Shown: positions 25,471 through 34,195 of the stretch, in pieces
Layout of the letters: the number at the start of each line of letters is the position of its first letter
How positions within the stretch are numbered: position 1 is the first letter of the stretch
Source: Io17-Chloro-G2 sp034420695
GTDB taxonomy: Bacteria > Chloroflexota > Dehalococcoidia > Lucifugimonadales > UBA3495
DNA length: 64,000 bases
Assembly: GCA_034420695.1 (NCBI GenBank)
Contig: DAOULB010000032.1
Location: forward strand, 62,001 to 126,000
Reading direction: 5' to 3'
Notes under the pieces: generated by a model
What the model saw: the letters and a program-made list of their open reading frames with translations, nothing else
Databases searched by the model: none
What the model was told of the DNA's origin: nothing
Program-made: the position numbers and the translations under genes

Positions 25471-25550
25471 GTTTGTCCACGTTTGTCGTACTTTTGACCC
25501 GTTTTGTCAGTGTTTTGGTCAATTTTGTCCCGATTTGTCCCGGTTTGTCC
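25471..25550. repeat. Eight-unit, 10-bp-phased TTTGTCC array
   Basis: Eight consecutive 10-base units each centred on TTTGTC(C) or a one- to two-base variant (TTTTGAC, TTTTGGTC). The exact 10-base spacing puts every copy on nearly the same face of the helix, like iterons or a multi-copy operator. Inverted copies (GGACAAA) follow at 25581-25616. Confidence 0.75.
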
Positions 25551-25580
25551 TAGCTGGCAGCTTTGAAATTTTGAAATTTC

Positions 25581-25616
25581 GGGACAAAAGTGGACATGCG
25601 GGACAAAAGTGGACAT
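25581..25616. repeat. Two 17-bp direct repeats, GGGACAAAAGTGGACAT
   Basis: Copies at 25581-25597 and 25600-25616, period 19 bases. Each holds GGACAAA, the inverse of the TTTGTCC core in the neighbouring 10-bp array, so the whole locus is an inverted arrangement around a GAAATTTTGAAATTTC segment. Confidence 0.75.
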
Positions 25617-25839
25617 TTGTATTTGGGAGACTGTTCCAGGCACTAGCTGAGAAGGGTTGCGGGCGTTCATACAACTGCCATTGTACAAGGGAGTAATTCC
25701 GGCAGGGAAGCGGCAAATGTCACTGGGAGAAGGAGGCGTGAAGGGTCAGGAAAGAGCAGGCGTGGGCGGGCATCGATGAGATGGGGGCCTGGAAGGCATC
25801 ACCGGGGAGGACGGGACGGCAATTGGTGACATCCTCCGG

Positions 25840-25960
25840 TTGACACGCAGGAAAACACTTCTCTAGTGTGGTCTTAGCAGTTTCATTCACATAGGGCAGG
25901 GGAGAGGCGGCAAGCTTCTCCGAGAGGAAAGGGACGACCCTGGACGGGCGTCCCTTTTTT
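25840..25960 (+). ncRNA. Candidate short RNA with own promoter and terminator
   Basis: TTGACA (25840-25845) and TAGTGT (25864-25869), 18 bases apart, are followed by ~85 transcribed bases that contain a GGGGAGA...TCTCC stem and end in an intrinsic terminator: AAGGGACG (25929-25936) / CGTCCCTT (25949-25956) and T6. No ORF with a ribosome binding site is present. It could also be a leader or transcription barrier ahead of the phage head genes. Confidence 0.45.
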
Positions 25961-26015
25961 GTTGGGACCTCATTTAATTGAACATCTTCGAAGTGACGGT
26001 TAGTCCTACGGCGGC

Positions 26016-26041
26016 AGGACGGGTTTCAAACCCGTCCCTAC
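26016..26041. repeat. Palindromic repeat family, copy 3
   Basis: AGGACGGGTTTCAAACCCGTCCCTAC, directly upstream of the prohead protease gene, at the position where a proposed inversion breakpoint falls. Confidence 0.8.
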
Positions 26042-26094
26042 GTTAGCCATCAATACTAAGGTTTCGTTCTAATTCGGGCCGGAGGAGCAGAGAG

Positions 26095-27108
26095 TTGGCA
26101 GACACAGCAGGCGCAACCGGGAAGAGCTGGGAACGGGAATTGATGCTGGAATCCTTGGAGTCGTACCGGCGGGGGTTGTGCGAGGCGCCGATCATCCACA
26201 AGTGGAGTTTTTCCACCGGGGAGGGGAGCGAGGGCACCGGGGAAGGGAGGGGCCGAGCGGAGGCGCACAGGGAGGGAAACGGGACGGCGGCAATTGGTCC
26301 GAAAGGCAAAGACTGCGAGGCCAGCGGAGAGGGGGAGCCAATGACTTTCGTGCTGTCCACGGAGGAGGTTGACCGGCACGGGGACGTGATTGCGGCTTCG
26401 GGCTGGCACTTGGACTCCTACAGCCGCAACCCGGTGTTCCTGTGGGCACACGACTATGCCCGCCCTGTAATCGGGAAGGCGTCGGAGGTCTGGAAAGAGT
26501 CCCATTCCCTGCTGGCACGGGTGGAGTTTGCCCCCACCGCCTTTGCCCAGGAGATTGCGTCGCTGTACAGGGCGGGCTTCCAGCGTGGAGTGTCGGTGGG
26601 GTTCAAGCCGCTGCGCTACGAGGAGCGGCGTCACGAGAAGACGGGCGCCCTGCTGGGGCTGCGCTTCTTGGAGCAGGAACTGCTGGAGACCAGCGCGGTG
26701 CCGGTGCCTTCCAACCGCAGCGCCCTGCGGCGGGCGTTGGAGGAGGTCCCCCTGACGAAGGGCTATTTCCAGATGGCGGCCCGGTCCCTTGGGGATGACC
26801 CCCGGCGGGGGGCCGGCGAGTACGGTTCCACCGGAACTGGGCAATTGTCCGGACATGGGTATGTCCTCCGACAGGAGGCCGGCGAGGAGCTTTCGGTAGC
26901 GGAACTGCTCCGTACCGAATTTCCTTGGACCGAGCCGCCTTGGGCTGAACCACCTTGGACTGAACTGGCGGCCCGCTTGGACGACTTGGAGGAGCTGGCC
27001 TGCGAGCTGGTCCGGATGGTGGACCGGGTGGAACAGGGTGCGCGCCGGGGGGCGTCTTCGGAGGAGGTGGAACAGGTGCTAAAGGCACTTCGGAGCGGGG
27101 TCCGGTGA
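26095..27108 (+). CDS. HK97-family prohead protease
   Basis: A 337-residue protein starting at TTG with GGAGGAG 7 bases upstream. The protease that matures the capsid spans about residues 80-220: TFVLSTEEVDRHGDVI, the catalytic His in LWAHDY, GFQRGVSVGF with the Ser, and LLETSAVPVPSN. The N-terminal 80 residues are a low-complexity Gly/Arg/Glu leader, and the C-terminus carries an odd WTEPPWAEPPWTE repeat followed by a coiled coil, perhaps a scaffold region. It is directly followed by the capsid gene, the usual order; the upstream portal expected in such modules is missing here. Confidence 0.88.
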   Translation: MADTAGATGKSWERELMLESLESYRRGLCEAPIIHKWSFSTGEGSEGTGEGRGRAEAHREGNGTAAIGPKGKDCEASGEGEPMTFVLSTEEVDRHGDVIAASGWHLDSYSRNPVFLWAHDYARPVIGKASEVWKESHSLLARVEFAPTAFAQEIASLYRAGFQRGVSVGFKPLRYEERRHEKTGALLGLRFLEQELLETSAVPVPSNRSALRRALEEVPLTKGYFQMAARSLGDDPRRGAGEYGSTGTGQLSGHGYVLRQEAGEELSVAELLRTEFPWTEPPWAEPPWTELAARLDDLEELACELVRMVDRVEQGARRGASSEEVEQVLKALRSGVR

Positions 27109-27166
27109 AACCACCGGCAATGGAAATCTCAAACCAAAACCTAACAAAAAACTTGGAGGTACAACC

Positions 27167-28498
27167 ATGGCAATAGCTTCACAGGACCTGGAACTCATCA
27201 AGCAGGAGGTGGGGTCCATCCGGGACTTCTACCAGTCCCGGATGGATACGGAGGTGGCCCCGCTCAGGGAGGAGGTGACCCGGATAGAGAAGCGCTTGGA
27301 CCGGGCACAGGAGCTGTGGCGGGAGGGCGAAAAGCGGGCGATTCTCTCCAAGTATGCCGGCGGGAGCCGGCTGAGGGTGGCGAAGGGCAAGTATGCGGGA
27401 CTGGACCACTTGGACTTGGCCTGCATCCGCTCCCTGCTGCTGGCGCAACTGCGGGAGCCGGCGGGGGTCCATCCGAGGATGCTGGAGGAGTGGCAGACCA
27501 ACGTGAAGGCGGCGATGGACTCGACCACCTCGGAGGCAGGCGGGGAACTGGTGGACACTCAGGAAGCACGGGCGATGTGGGAGGACGTGAACTTGGAGAC
27601 TTCGATTGCTCCCCTGTTCCCGGCGGTGCAGATGCCCAGCAACCCCTTCCAGATTCCCCTGCAACTGGGCGACGTGAACTGGTACCCCGGGGTGGAGAAC
27701 GTGTCGGCCAAATCCACGGCCTTGGCGACGGGGCGGCAGACGCTGACGGCCCACGAACTGGTGGCGGAGGTGCCTTGGTCCTACGACTTGGACGAGGACG
27801 CGGTGATAGCGATGATGGAGGAACTGCGGCGGCACTTGATGCGGAACGCACGGGAAGTGATAGACGACGTGCTGCTGAACGGCGACACGAACGCCACCGA
27901 CAACATCAATGCCGACGGGACCACCATATCGGCCACCGACCCGGGCGCGGCCCACTGGCTGGTGGGGTTCGACGGCATGGTAAAGCTGCCCCTTTCGGAC
28001 AATACCACCCAGAGCAACAACCACGGGGCGGCGGTCTCCGACGACATGTTCAACGAGGTCCGGGCCAAGCTGGGCAAGTACGGCGTGCGCCCGTCGGAAC
28101 TGGCCTACGTCACCGACATCAACACGTTCATCCGGTCGCTGAGCATCGACAGCTTCCGGACCCTGGACAAGTTCGGCCCGCAGGCCACGGTGCTGACGGG
28201 CCAACTGGGAGCGGTGGAGGGAGTGCCGGTCATCGTTTCGGAGCAAATGGCACTGGCGGACAGCGATGGCAAGGTCAGCTACTCCGGCAACACGACGGAT
28301 ACGGGGCGGCTGCTGGTATTCAACCGGAGCCAGTGGCGCATCGGGTTCCGCCGGGAGTTGTCCATAGAGACGGTAAGGGACGTGCAGAAGCGGCAGAACG
28401 TGATGGTCATCAGTTTCCGGCTGGCCTTCCAGGAGCGCACGGGTGCGAGGTCCAGCGCCACCCATACGGCACTGCAGTACAACATCACCGGGGTCTGA
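27167..28498 (+). CDS. HK97-fold major capsid protein
   Basis: A 443-residue capsid subunit. The first ~70 residues form a charged coiled coil (YQSRMDTEVAPLREEVTRIE), the delta domain normally removed by the protease. The HK97 fold follows: AGGELVDTQEARAMWEDVN, the MPSNPFQIPL and WYPGVENV P-loop region, and the late GRLLVFNRSQWRIGFRRELS strand. GGAGG is 7 bases before the ATG. The gene is intact. Encapsulins share the fold, but the delta domain and neighbouring protease identify this as a phage-derived head gene. Confidence 0.92.
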   Translation: MAIASQDLELIKQEVGSIRDFYQSRMDTEVAPLREEVTRIEKRLDRAQELWREGEKRAILSKYAGGSRLRVAKGKYAGLDHLDLACIRSLLLAQLREPAGVHPRMLEEWQTNVKAAMDSTTSEAGGELVDTQEARAMWEDVNLETSIAPLFPAVQMPSNPFQIPLQLGDVNWYPGVENVSAKSTALATGRQTLTAHELVAEVPWSYDLDEDAVIAMMEELRRHLMRNAREVIDDVLLNGDTNATDNINADGTTISATDPGAAHWLVGFDGMVKLPLSDNTTQSNNHGAAVSDDMFNEVRAKLGKYGVRPSELAYVTDINTFIRSLSIDSFRTLDKFGPQATVLTGQLGAVEGVPVIVSEQMALADSDGKVSYSGNTTDTGRLLVFNRSQWRIGFRRELSIETVRDVQKRQNVMVISFRLAFQERTGARSSATHTALQYNITGV

Positions 28499-28582
28499 CC
28501 CGGCAGAACCGGGAGCAAGGCGATACACCTATAAACACAGCCAACCCCAAACATAAGCCAGCCCCAAATAAGGAGCATACAG

Positions 28583-29047
28583 ATGACGACCATCAGCCAG
28601 AGGGACCCGGTCCCGGAAGCAGTTAAGAACATGATATCCCCCGACCGTTCGGGCTTGGCCTACGTGGCCAAGCGGTACTTAGTGGCGGAATTGGAGCCGG
28701 GACCGGCCAACTCCCAGTCCTTTGCCATCAGGAACCCGGAAGGCGTGGACTGCATAGTGACCAACGTGATCGTCAACATCACCTCGGCGGGAGGGACAGC
28801 CTCCTCGGTGATGGACGTTGACGTGGTAGCCAGCGCCGGAAGCAACAGCGACGGCATCATTGACGGCCTGAACCTGAACGAGGCAGGGGTGTTCGACCGG
28901 CACAAGAACGGCGGCACCAACGGCGGCGCCCCGGCCAAGTGGGAGAAGCGCGGGGGAGGCAACGACTACCTGACGGGGACAATCCGGTCCCAGAGCGCGT
29001 CACGCTTGGCGGGAAGGGTGGTTGTGGAGTACGTACCGCTTTCCTGA
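28583..29047 (+). CDS. Putative phage head decoration or structural protein
   Basis: A 154-residue, beta-rich protein just after the capsid gene. Its centre (VDCIVTNVIVNITSAGGTASSVMDVDVV) and end (GRVVVEYVPLS) suggest a beta-sandwich; a Gly/Asn-rich loop lies near residues 110-125. Position and fold suggest a head fibre or decoration protein. I do not recognise the family. Confidence 0.65.
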   Translation: MTTISQRDPVPEAVKNMISPDRSGLAYVAKRYLVAELEPGPANSQSFAIRNPEGVDCIVTNVIVNITSAGGTASSVMDVDVVASAGSNSDGIIDGLNLNEAGVFDRHKNGGTNGGAPAKWEKRGGGNDYLTGTIRSQSASRLAGRVVVEYVPLS

Positions 29048-29231
29048 AACTTGCCGCGGCCGGCGAAGCCGCTGCTTCCTTTCATCGCAACCCCGGGTAC
29101 CGGTTTGCGGATGACCGGACCCGGGGGTATAGGAACTAAGAAATTATCTCAAAATGCCTGCGCCGTCATCCTTGCCATGGATGGTAGAGGATTGAGGTGA
29201 GGGTGGCGGATACAATCTCCCCTCATCCTGA

Positions 29232-29257
29232 AGGGGCGGGTTTCAAACCCGCCCCTA
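29232..29257. repeat. Palindromic repeat family, copy 4
   Basis: AGGGGCGGGTTTCAAACCCG followed by CCCCTAC, the best match to the family consensus, in the spacer within the phage gene group. Confidence 0.8.
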
Positions 29258-29314
29258 CCGCTAAGGGAGAAGGGATTTTGGGGATAGTTCCTAACCACTG
29301 CAGGGAGAAAAAGA

Positions 29315-29632
29315 GTGCTTTCAACCAACGACTTTGCCCAGAGGGTCTGGGTTTCCCTGGAAGACATACGGGAGCGCATGGCGGTGCTGGAGACGGAGTT
29401 CGGCCACATACGCGGCCATTTGGAGCATTTGGAGGAGGGGCTTCGAGACCACATCTCCGGCCACCGGTCCTCGACTGGCTGTTCCTGCGGCCGGCGCAGG
29501 GACGGTGAGCCTCCCAATGACGCGAGCATCACCATAAGGCTCAGCCGCCGGGCGCTGGGTGGAGGAGGGTTGCTGGGAGGAGGCATAGCCGGGCTTGCGG
29601 CGGGGGCGGCCAAGGCGCTGGGCTGGTGGTGA
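29315..29632 (+). CDS. Small coiled-coil protein with hydrophobic C-terminus, possibly holin-like
   Basis: A 105-residue ORF from a GTG with AGGGAG upstream. Residues 10-50 form a heptad-rich coiled coil (ERMAVLETEFGHIRGHLEHLEEGL); a CxC (CSC) follows, then a Gly/Ala-rich hydrophobic end (LLGGGIAGLAAGAAKALGWW). The layout, coiled coil plus one C-terminal hydrophobic helix, recalls XhlA-type phage lysis accessory proteins. This is inference from layout and location, not family recognition. Confidence 0.5.
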   Translation: MLSTNDFAQRVWVSLEDIRERMAVLETEFGHIRGHLEHLEEGLRDHISGHRSSTGCSCGRRRDGEPPNDASITIRLSRRALGGGGLLGGGIAGLAAGAAKALGWW

Positions 29633-29888
29633 GCGGGAGCCGGCGTTGCTTCGCGTTCCCTGCGTGGGCCGGGGCCCGGGCAATCAGTGGGCAATACGCC
29701 GGTTGCGATAGAACCATCTACTTCGAATCGCTTTTACCGGCGAGACCGGCGGGCAACCCGTAAAATGCCGGAGCGAAGGGGCCCCAACGGTGACACGCCT
29801 GCTGCGGCAGGGCTATACTGGCGAAAAGCAGAATTTCTCTGTGCAAGCAGAGGCCGGATGCATAATCAGAGGGTGGAGGACGACCTCC

Positions 29889-30779
29889 ATGAGCTGGAAT
29901 TTCGAGCTGGTAGCGGGACCCTACAATGGCACTACCGAGGGCCCGGTGTGGGACGGCGAAGCCCTGCTGTTTTCCCACATTCCGGCCAACCGCATCCTGC
30001 GGTACGCCCCCAAGACCGGGGAGGTCACGGAGTACTTCACCGGCACCCAGCGGACCAACGGGTTGTGCTTCGATTCCCAGGGCAATCTCTACGGCTGCCA
30101 GAGCGCGGGGCGGCGGATTGTGCGGTTCGAGGGGGACGGGACGACGATAACGTCGCTTCCACACCTGCTTGACGGCAAGCGGCACAACAATCCCAACGAC
30201 TTGGCGGTAGACAAGCAGGGGCGCATCTGGTTCACCGACCCATTCAATGGCTCGGCTGGGGAGCAGGAGCTGGAGCACATGTCGGTGTTGCGGCTGGACC
30301 CCCAACCGGGCGGAGGCTGGACATTGCACCGGGCGACCCACGACGTGAGCCGGCCGAACGGCGTCCTGATTTCCAGGGACCAGAAGACCCTCTACGTGGC
30401 CCAAAGCGACTACACGCCGGGGGAACGCCGGGAGCTGCGAGCCTACCCCATCAACGGCGACGGCACCTTGGGCGTCTACAAGACGCTGCACACCTTCGGC
30501 ATGGACAGTGAGGGAGTGCAGCGGGGCGTGGACGGCATGACGCTGGACGCCGACGGGAACATAGTGGCGTGCGCCGGGTGGGAGCAGTCGGGGCCGGGCC
30601 CCATGATCTACGTTTTCTCGCCGACGGGGCGCATCTTGGAGACCCACCCCATGCGGGTGGACCGGCCCACCAACTGCTGCTTCGGCGACCCGGACATGCG
30701 CACCCTGTACGTGACCACCGGGGGCGGGCACCTGCTGCGGGCACGGACAAAACGCACGGGCTGGGTAATGTGGCCATGA
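29889..30779 (+). CDS. SMP-30/gluconolactonase family protein
   Basis: A 296-residue six-bladed propeller lactonase. GGAGG fixes the start at 29889. The metal site is shown by the EGPVWDGEAL Glu, NNPNDLAVDKQGRIWFTDP (Asn/Asp), and RGVDGMTLDADGN (Asp). It hydrolyses sugar or organic-acid lactones. Its stop overlaps the enoyl-CoA hydratase start (ATGA), so the two are coupled and may act in one catabolic route. Confidence 0.9.
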   Translation: MSWNFELVAGPYNGTTEGPVWDGEALLFSHIPANRILRYAPKTGEVTEYFTGTQRTNGLCFDSQGNLYGCQSAGRRIVRFEGDGTTITSLPHLLDGKRHNNPNDLAVDKQGRIWFTDPFNGSAGEQELEHMSVLRLDPQPGGGWTLHRATHDVSRPNGVLISRDQKTLYVAQSDYTPGERRELRAYPINGDGTLGVYKTLHTFGMDSEGVQRGVDGMTLDADGNIVACAGWEQSGPGPMIYVFSPTGRILETHPMRVDRPTNCCFGDPDMRTLYVTTGGGHLLRARTKRTGWVMWP

Positions 30780-31567
30780 TAGGAGCGTCTATCCAGGTTG
30801 ATTCCCAGCCCCCAGTGGCCACGGTCACCATGGACCGTCCGGGGCAGAGAAACGCCCTCAGTTACGACATGTGGCTGGAGATGGCCCGGATACTGTTGGA
30901 GTTGGATGCCGACCCGCAGGTGCGGGTGGTGGTGATTACCGGGGCGGGGGGCGAGGCGTTTTCAGCAGGGGCCGACATATCGGACTTCGAGGAGCACCGC
31001 TCGGACTCGGTCAAGGGACGCCGGTACAACGAGGCGGTGAACGGACTGCTGTCCACCGTGTCCGAAATGGCCACGCCCACCATCTCGATGATACAGGGCT
31101 TCTGCGTGGGAGGCGGCTGCGAACTGGCAATCGCCACGGACCTGCGGCTGGCGACCCGGGGCAGCAGGTTCGGCATTCCGGTGGCACGTTTGGGTATTTC
31201 CATTGGGCACCGGGAGATGCGGGGACTGGTGGACTTGGTGGGCAAGGGCAACGCCCTGTACATACTGCTTTCGGGACGCCTGCTCGCCGCCGATGAAGCG
31301 CGGGAGATGGGTTTGGTAAACCAAGTGACCGACGACAACGAGCTGGAGACGGTGACGTACAAGCTGGCGGAGGAGATTGCGGCGCTGGCGCCACTTTCCC
31401 ACCGGGTAAACAAGCTGACCCTGAGGCAGACGCTGGCCAAGCCTTCGCTGTCGGACTTGACGGAAGAGGAAGCGGACCTTCCACTGGCCCAGTTCGACAC
31501 CCTGGACTACCAGGAGGGCTACCGGGCTTTCTTGGAAAAGCGCCGGCCGCGGTTCACCGGGAACTAG
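30776..31567 (+). CDS. Enoyl-CoA hydratase/isomerase family protein
   Basis: A 263-residue crotonase-fold protein. The oxyanion-hole motifs are AFSAGADISDF and FCVGGGCELAIATDLRLA. The usual catalytic Glu pair positions are not certain: GIPVARLGIS replaces the common GxPExxLGxxP, so it may be a decarboxylase, isomerase or hydrolase rather than a classical hydratase. Coupled to the upstream lactonase; TlyA follows 12 bases later. Confidence 0.88.
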   Translation: MIGASIQVDSQPPVATVTMDRPGQRNALSYDMWLEMARILLELDADPQVRVVVITGAGGEAFSAGADISDFEEHRSDSVKGRRYNEAVNGLLSTVSEMATPTISMIQGFCVGGGCELAIATDLRLATRGSRFGIPVARLGISIGHREMRGLVDLVGKGNALYILLSGRLLAADEAREMGLVNQVTDDNELETVTYKLAEEIAALAPLSHRVNKLTLRQTLAKPSLSDLTEEEADLPLAQFDTLDYQEGYRAFLEKRRPRFTGN

Positions 31568-31579
31568 CCGGGAGCCGGA

Positions 31580-32365
31580 TTGCCAAGTCCCGCCAAGAAA
31601 ATCAGGGCGGACCGCCTGCTTGCCGACGCGGGCTTGGCCGAGAGCCGGGAGCAGGCCCGGGTGATGATAATGGAGGGCTTGGTCTATGCCCCTGGCGGCA
31701 GAGTGGACAAGCCGGGCTCACTCTACCCGGCGGCAACGCGGTTTGAAGTAAAGGGACGGCTGCCCTACGTGGGAAGGGGCGGGGTGAAGCTGGCGGGGGC
31801 ACTGGACGCCTTCGGCATTGGGGTGGAGGGCATTGTTGCCTTGGACGTGGGGGCATCCACCGGGGGATTCACCGACTGCCTGTTGCAGCGGGGCGCGGCC
31901 CGGGTGTACGCCTTGGACGTGGGCCGGGGACAGTTGGACTACCGGTTGCGGAAGGACCCGCGGGTAGTGGTGATGGAGAAGGTCAACGCCCGGCTGCCGT
32001 ATGAGATTTCTGAGAAAGCCGGACTGGCGACCATTGATGTTTCATTTATTTCGCTGACCAAGGTGCTGCCGCAGACGGCCCTGCACCTTAAACCGGAGAG
32101 CCCCATTATCGCCTTGCTCAAGCCGCAGTTCGAAGCCCGCCGGGAGGAAGTGGGCCGAGGAGGAGTAATCAAAGACCCCAAGGTCCACGCCTCGGTGCTG
32201 GCCCGCACAATCAACTGGCTGGTATCCAACGGGTTCCGGCTGCGGAACATCTGCCCATCGCCCATCGTGGGAGATGCGGGCAACAGGGAGTTCTTTCTTC
32301 ACTTGGAACCGCTGCAAGAGCCGGCAAGCCGGGCCGCCGCTCTGGCGGAGGGCGCGCGCAACTGA
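31580..32365 (+). CDS. tlyA: TlyA-family rRNA 2'-O-methyltransferase
   Basis: A 261-residue protein starting at TTG. The N-terminal S4 RNA-binding domain (RADRLLADAGLAESREQA) is followed by an FtsJ-like Rossmann methyltransferase: GRGGVKLAGALDAF, SAM site ALDVGASTGGFTDCLL, YALDVGRGQLDY, then IDVSFISLTKVLP and LKPQFEA with the catalytic Lys. TlyA methylates ribosomal RNA cytidines at the 2' oxygen; the old name hemolysin is misleading. Third gene of the lactonase, hydratase, tlyA row. Confidence 0.93.
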   Translation: MPSPAKKIRADRLLADAGLAESREQARVMIMEGLVYAPGGRVDKPGSLYPAATRFEVKGRLPYVGRGGVKLAGALDAFGIGVEGIVALDVGASTGGFTDCLLQRGAARVYALDVGRGQLDYRLRKDPRVVVMEKVNARLPYEISEKAGLATIDVSFISLTKVLPQTALHLKPESPIIALLKPQFEARREEVGRGGVIKDPKVHASVLARTINWLVSNGFRLRNICPSPIVGDAGNREFFLHLEPLQEPASRAAALAEGARN

Positions 32366-32458
32366 CCTTGTGCGACTCGCCCCCTCTGCGGGACGGGCGG
32401 ACGATGTTGTTGGTGGAGATCAGAGAGGAGTGGCGAGCGAGAGACCCTGCCGTGCCGC

Positions 32459-34195
32459 CTACCTGTCCACGCGGCAACTGATGATGTCTATGCCGTAATA
32501 TTTGCGGTGGTATACCGATGAAGCGTAGTGGCGCAGGATACGGACGGACAATTGCTGTTCGTCTTCCAGCGCTTGCTCTTGGCCCAGATAGGCGATTCGA
32601 TTCTCGATATTGCCTTGGATGGCATCGTTCGAGGCGACCACGATTTCAAGCTCGGCCGATGCGCCGTCGGGGCGAATTGTGGCGACCAACCTGCGTCTTT
32701 CCTCGTCTTGGCCGTCGCTCTCTTCATTGAACAGGCTCAACATTACTTCTTCTCCTACGAGACGCAGGCGGTTCTTCTCTTCCTCCGTCCAGGAGTGTAC
32801 GTCGGCGAATTGGCCGAGAAAGGCGTCAACAGCGGGCAACGAAGACTGGGACAAGTCAATCCGCAGCTTACTGGCGCGGAAACCCGATAACTGGGTAAAA
32901 ATGGTCATAGCGACGGCTGTCATACCGCCGATGACGATGGTATTTCCCACCACATGAATGGTTATCCCTTCGAAGAATGCGCTGAAAGTCCCCGCGGAGA
33001 GGCCCAACACCATGGAAACGCCGGTGATGGTAGCCTTTTTCTGGTCGAACTGGCCGGTGAAGACAGTCTTCGCGCCTTCGACAAAGAGGAATCCGAAGAT
33101 AAAGACGTAAACGGCGCTAACCACCGGGCTGGGAATGGCGACCACAAGGGCAAGCAACTTGGAGAAGGAGGCGACCAGCATGGTCAACACTCCCAAGTAA
33201 ATCCCGACACTCCAGGCGGCGACGCCCGTAAAGTTGATGTACACCACAGTGGCCGCCCACGGCGCGGCTACAGGCAGGGTACCCAGAAGGCCGGAAAGAA
33301 GGCTGCCCACCCCGTATACATTCAAGCCTCCCTGCACGGTGCGGAAGTCGATGGCCGATTCGTTCCGATAAGAAGCCCGGTAAATCACCGACAGGTCTCC
33401 CATCGCCTTCATAAAGGCGGTGAGATTCACAATCAAGAAGACCGGAAGCAGCGCCCAAAAATCAGGGCCGAAGGTCAGGTCGAGCCCTGGCCACCCGAAA
33501 TCCGGCAAGCGCAGCCATGGAGTGACGGCTATTTTCTCGACGTCATAGAAGCCCAGGGGCACGGCCACAATCAGCCCGACGACAACAGTGGCCGGCAAAA
33601 TCCAAATACGCCACACCGGGGCATCTTGCAGGGATATCAGGATGCCAGCGGCAAGAGCGGCCATTCCCGGCGCCAGGAAAAGCAGCATCGATTCGCCCGG
33701 CGGTGGAACAATGGCCCTGCTGATGACGAATGGCAGGGCCGAGGCCGCCACCAACATGACGACCACTCCGCTCACCGTTTGAGTGAAGACTCGCCGGAGG
33801 GAGGCAAGTCGAAGGGTGAGAACTGACTGAGCCAGGGTGGAAGCCACGATCAAGCTGGCCAGCAAACCAGGTCCGCCGACATGAAGTGCAACGGCGCTAA
33901 CGGCGAGGAACGGAACGTTAAAGTTTGCGACGATGAGGCGGCCCGAACCAAAATGCCTCAGCCGAAGGGCTTGCAGGACCATGCTGGCGCCGGTGACTGC
34001 CAGTACGGTAAACGTCACCCACGACAGATAGGCTTCCGACTCACCTGATGCCCGTACCACCAGCGCCGCCAGCAAAACGAGGCTGATGGTGTTCGGGACG
34101 AATATCTGTAAGGCCGACGAGATCGCCAATAGCGGGGGACACTTCTCATCCGGTTCGTACTGGATTTCGTGTCGTCCCCGGGCTCTTCTGACCAT
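32459..34195 (-). CDS. NCS2-type permease fused to an RsbW-like ATPase domain
   Basis: A 578-residue fusion. Residues ~20-430 carry about 12-14 transmembrane helices of the xanthine/uracil permease (nucleobase:cation symporter-2) family, with the FVPNTISLVLL start and the FLIVNLTAFMKAMGDLS region equivalent to the family's Gln/Glu substrate motif but diverged. Residues ~445-578 are soluble and resemble a GHKL/HATPase domain like anti-sigma factor RsbW: NRLRLVGEEVMLSLF (N-box-like helix with Glu) and a final DIISCRV strand. The transporter may thus also signal. No partner anti-anti-sigma gene is nearby. Divergent from the Cache lipoprotein. Confidence 0.75.
   Translation of the reverse strand: MVRRARGRHEIQYEPDEKCPPLLAISSALQIFVPNTISLVLLAALVVRASGESEAYLSWVTFTVLAVTGASMVLQALRLRHFGSGRLIVANFNVPFLAVSAVALHVGGPGLLASLIVASTLAQSVLTLRLASLRRVFTQTVSGVVVMLVAASALPFVISRAIVPPPGESMLLFLAPGMAALAAGILISLQDAPVWRIWILPATVVVGLIVAVPLGFYDVEKIAVTPWLRLPDFGWPGLDLTFGPDFWALLPVFLIVNLTAFMKAMGDLSVIYRASYRNESAIDFRTVQGGLNVYGVGSLLSGLLGTLPVAAPWAATVVYINFTGVAAWSVGIYLGVLTMLVASFSKLLALVVAIPSPVVSAVYVFIFGFLFVEGAKTVFTGQFDQKKATITGVSMVLGLSAGTFSAFFEGITIHVVGNTIVIGGMTAVAMTIFTQLSGFRASKLRIDLSQSSLPAVDAFLGQFADVHSWTEEEKNRLRLVGEEVMLSLFNEESDGQDEERRRLVATIRPDGASAELEIVVASNDAIQGNIENRIAYLGQEQALEDEQQLSVRILRHYASSVYHRKYYGIDIISCRVDR

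Noticed and set aside
25471..25616. CRISPR array
   Set aside because: Units are 10 bases with no spacers between them and no cas genes are near.
25230..25688. Minus-strand ORF through the 10-bp repeat array
   Set aside because: Its repetitive protein is a direct product of the DNA repeat; no ribosome binding site or family.
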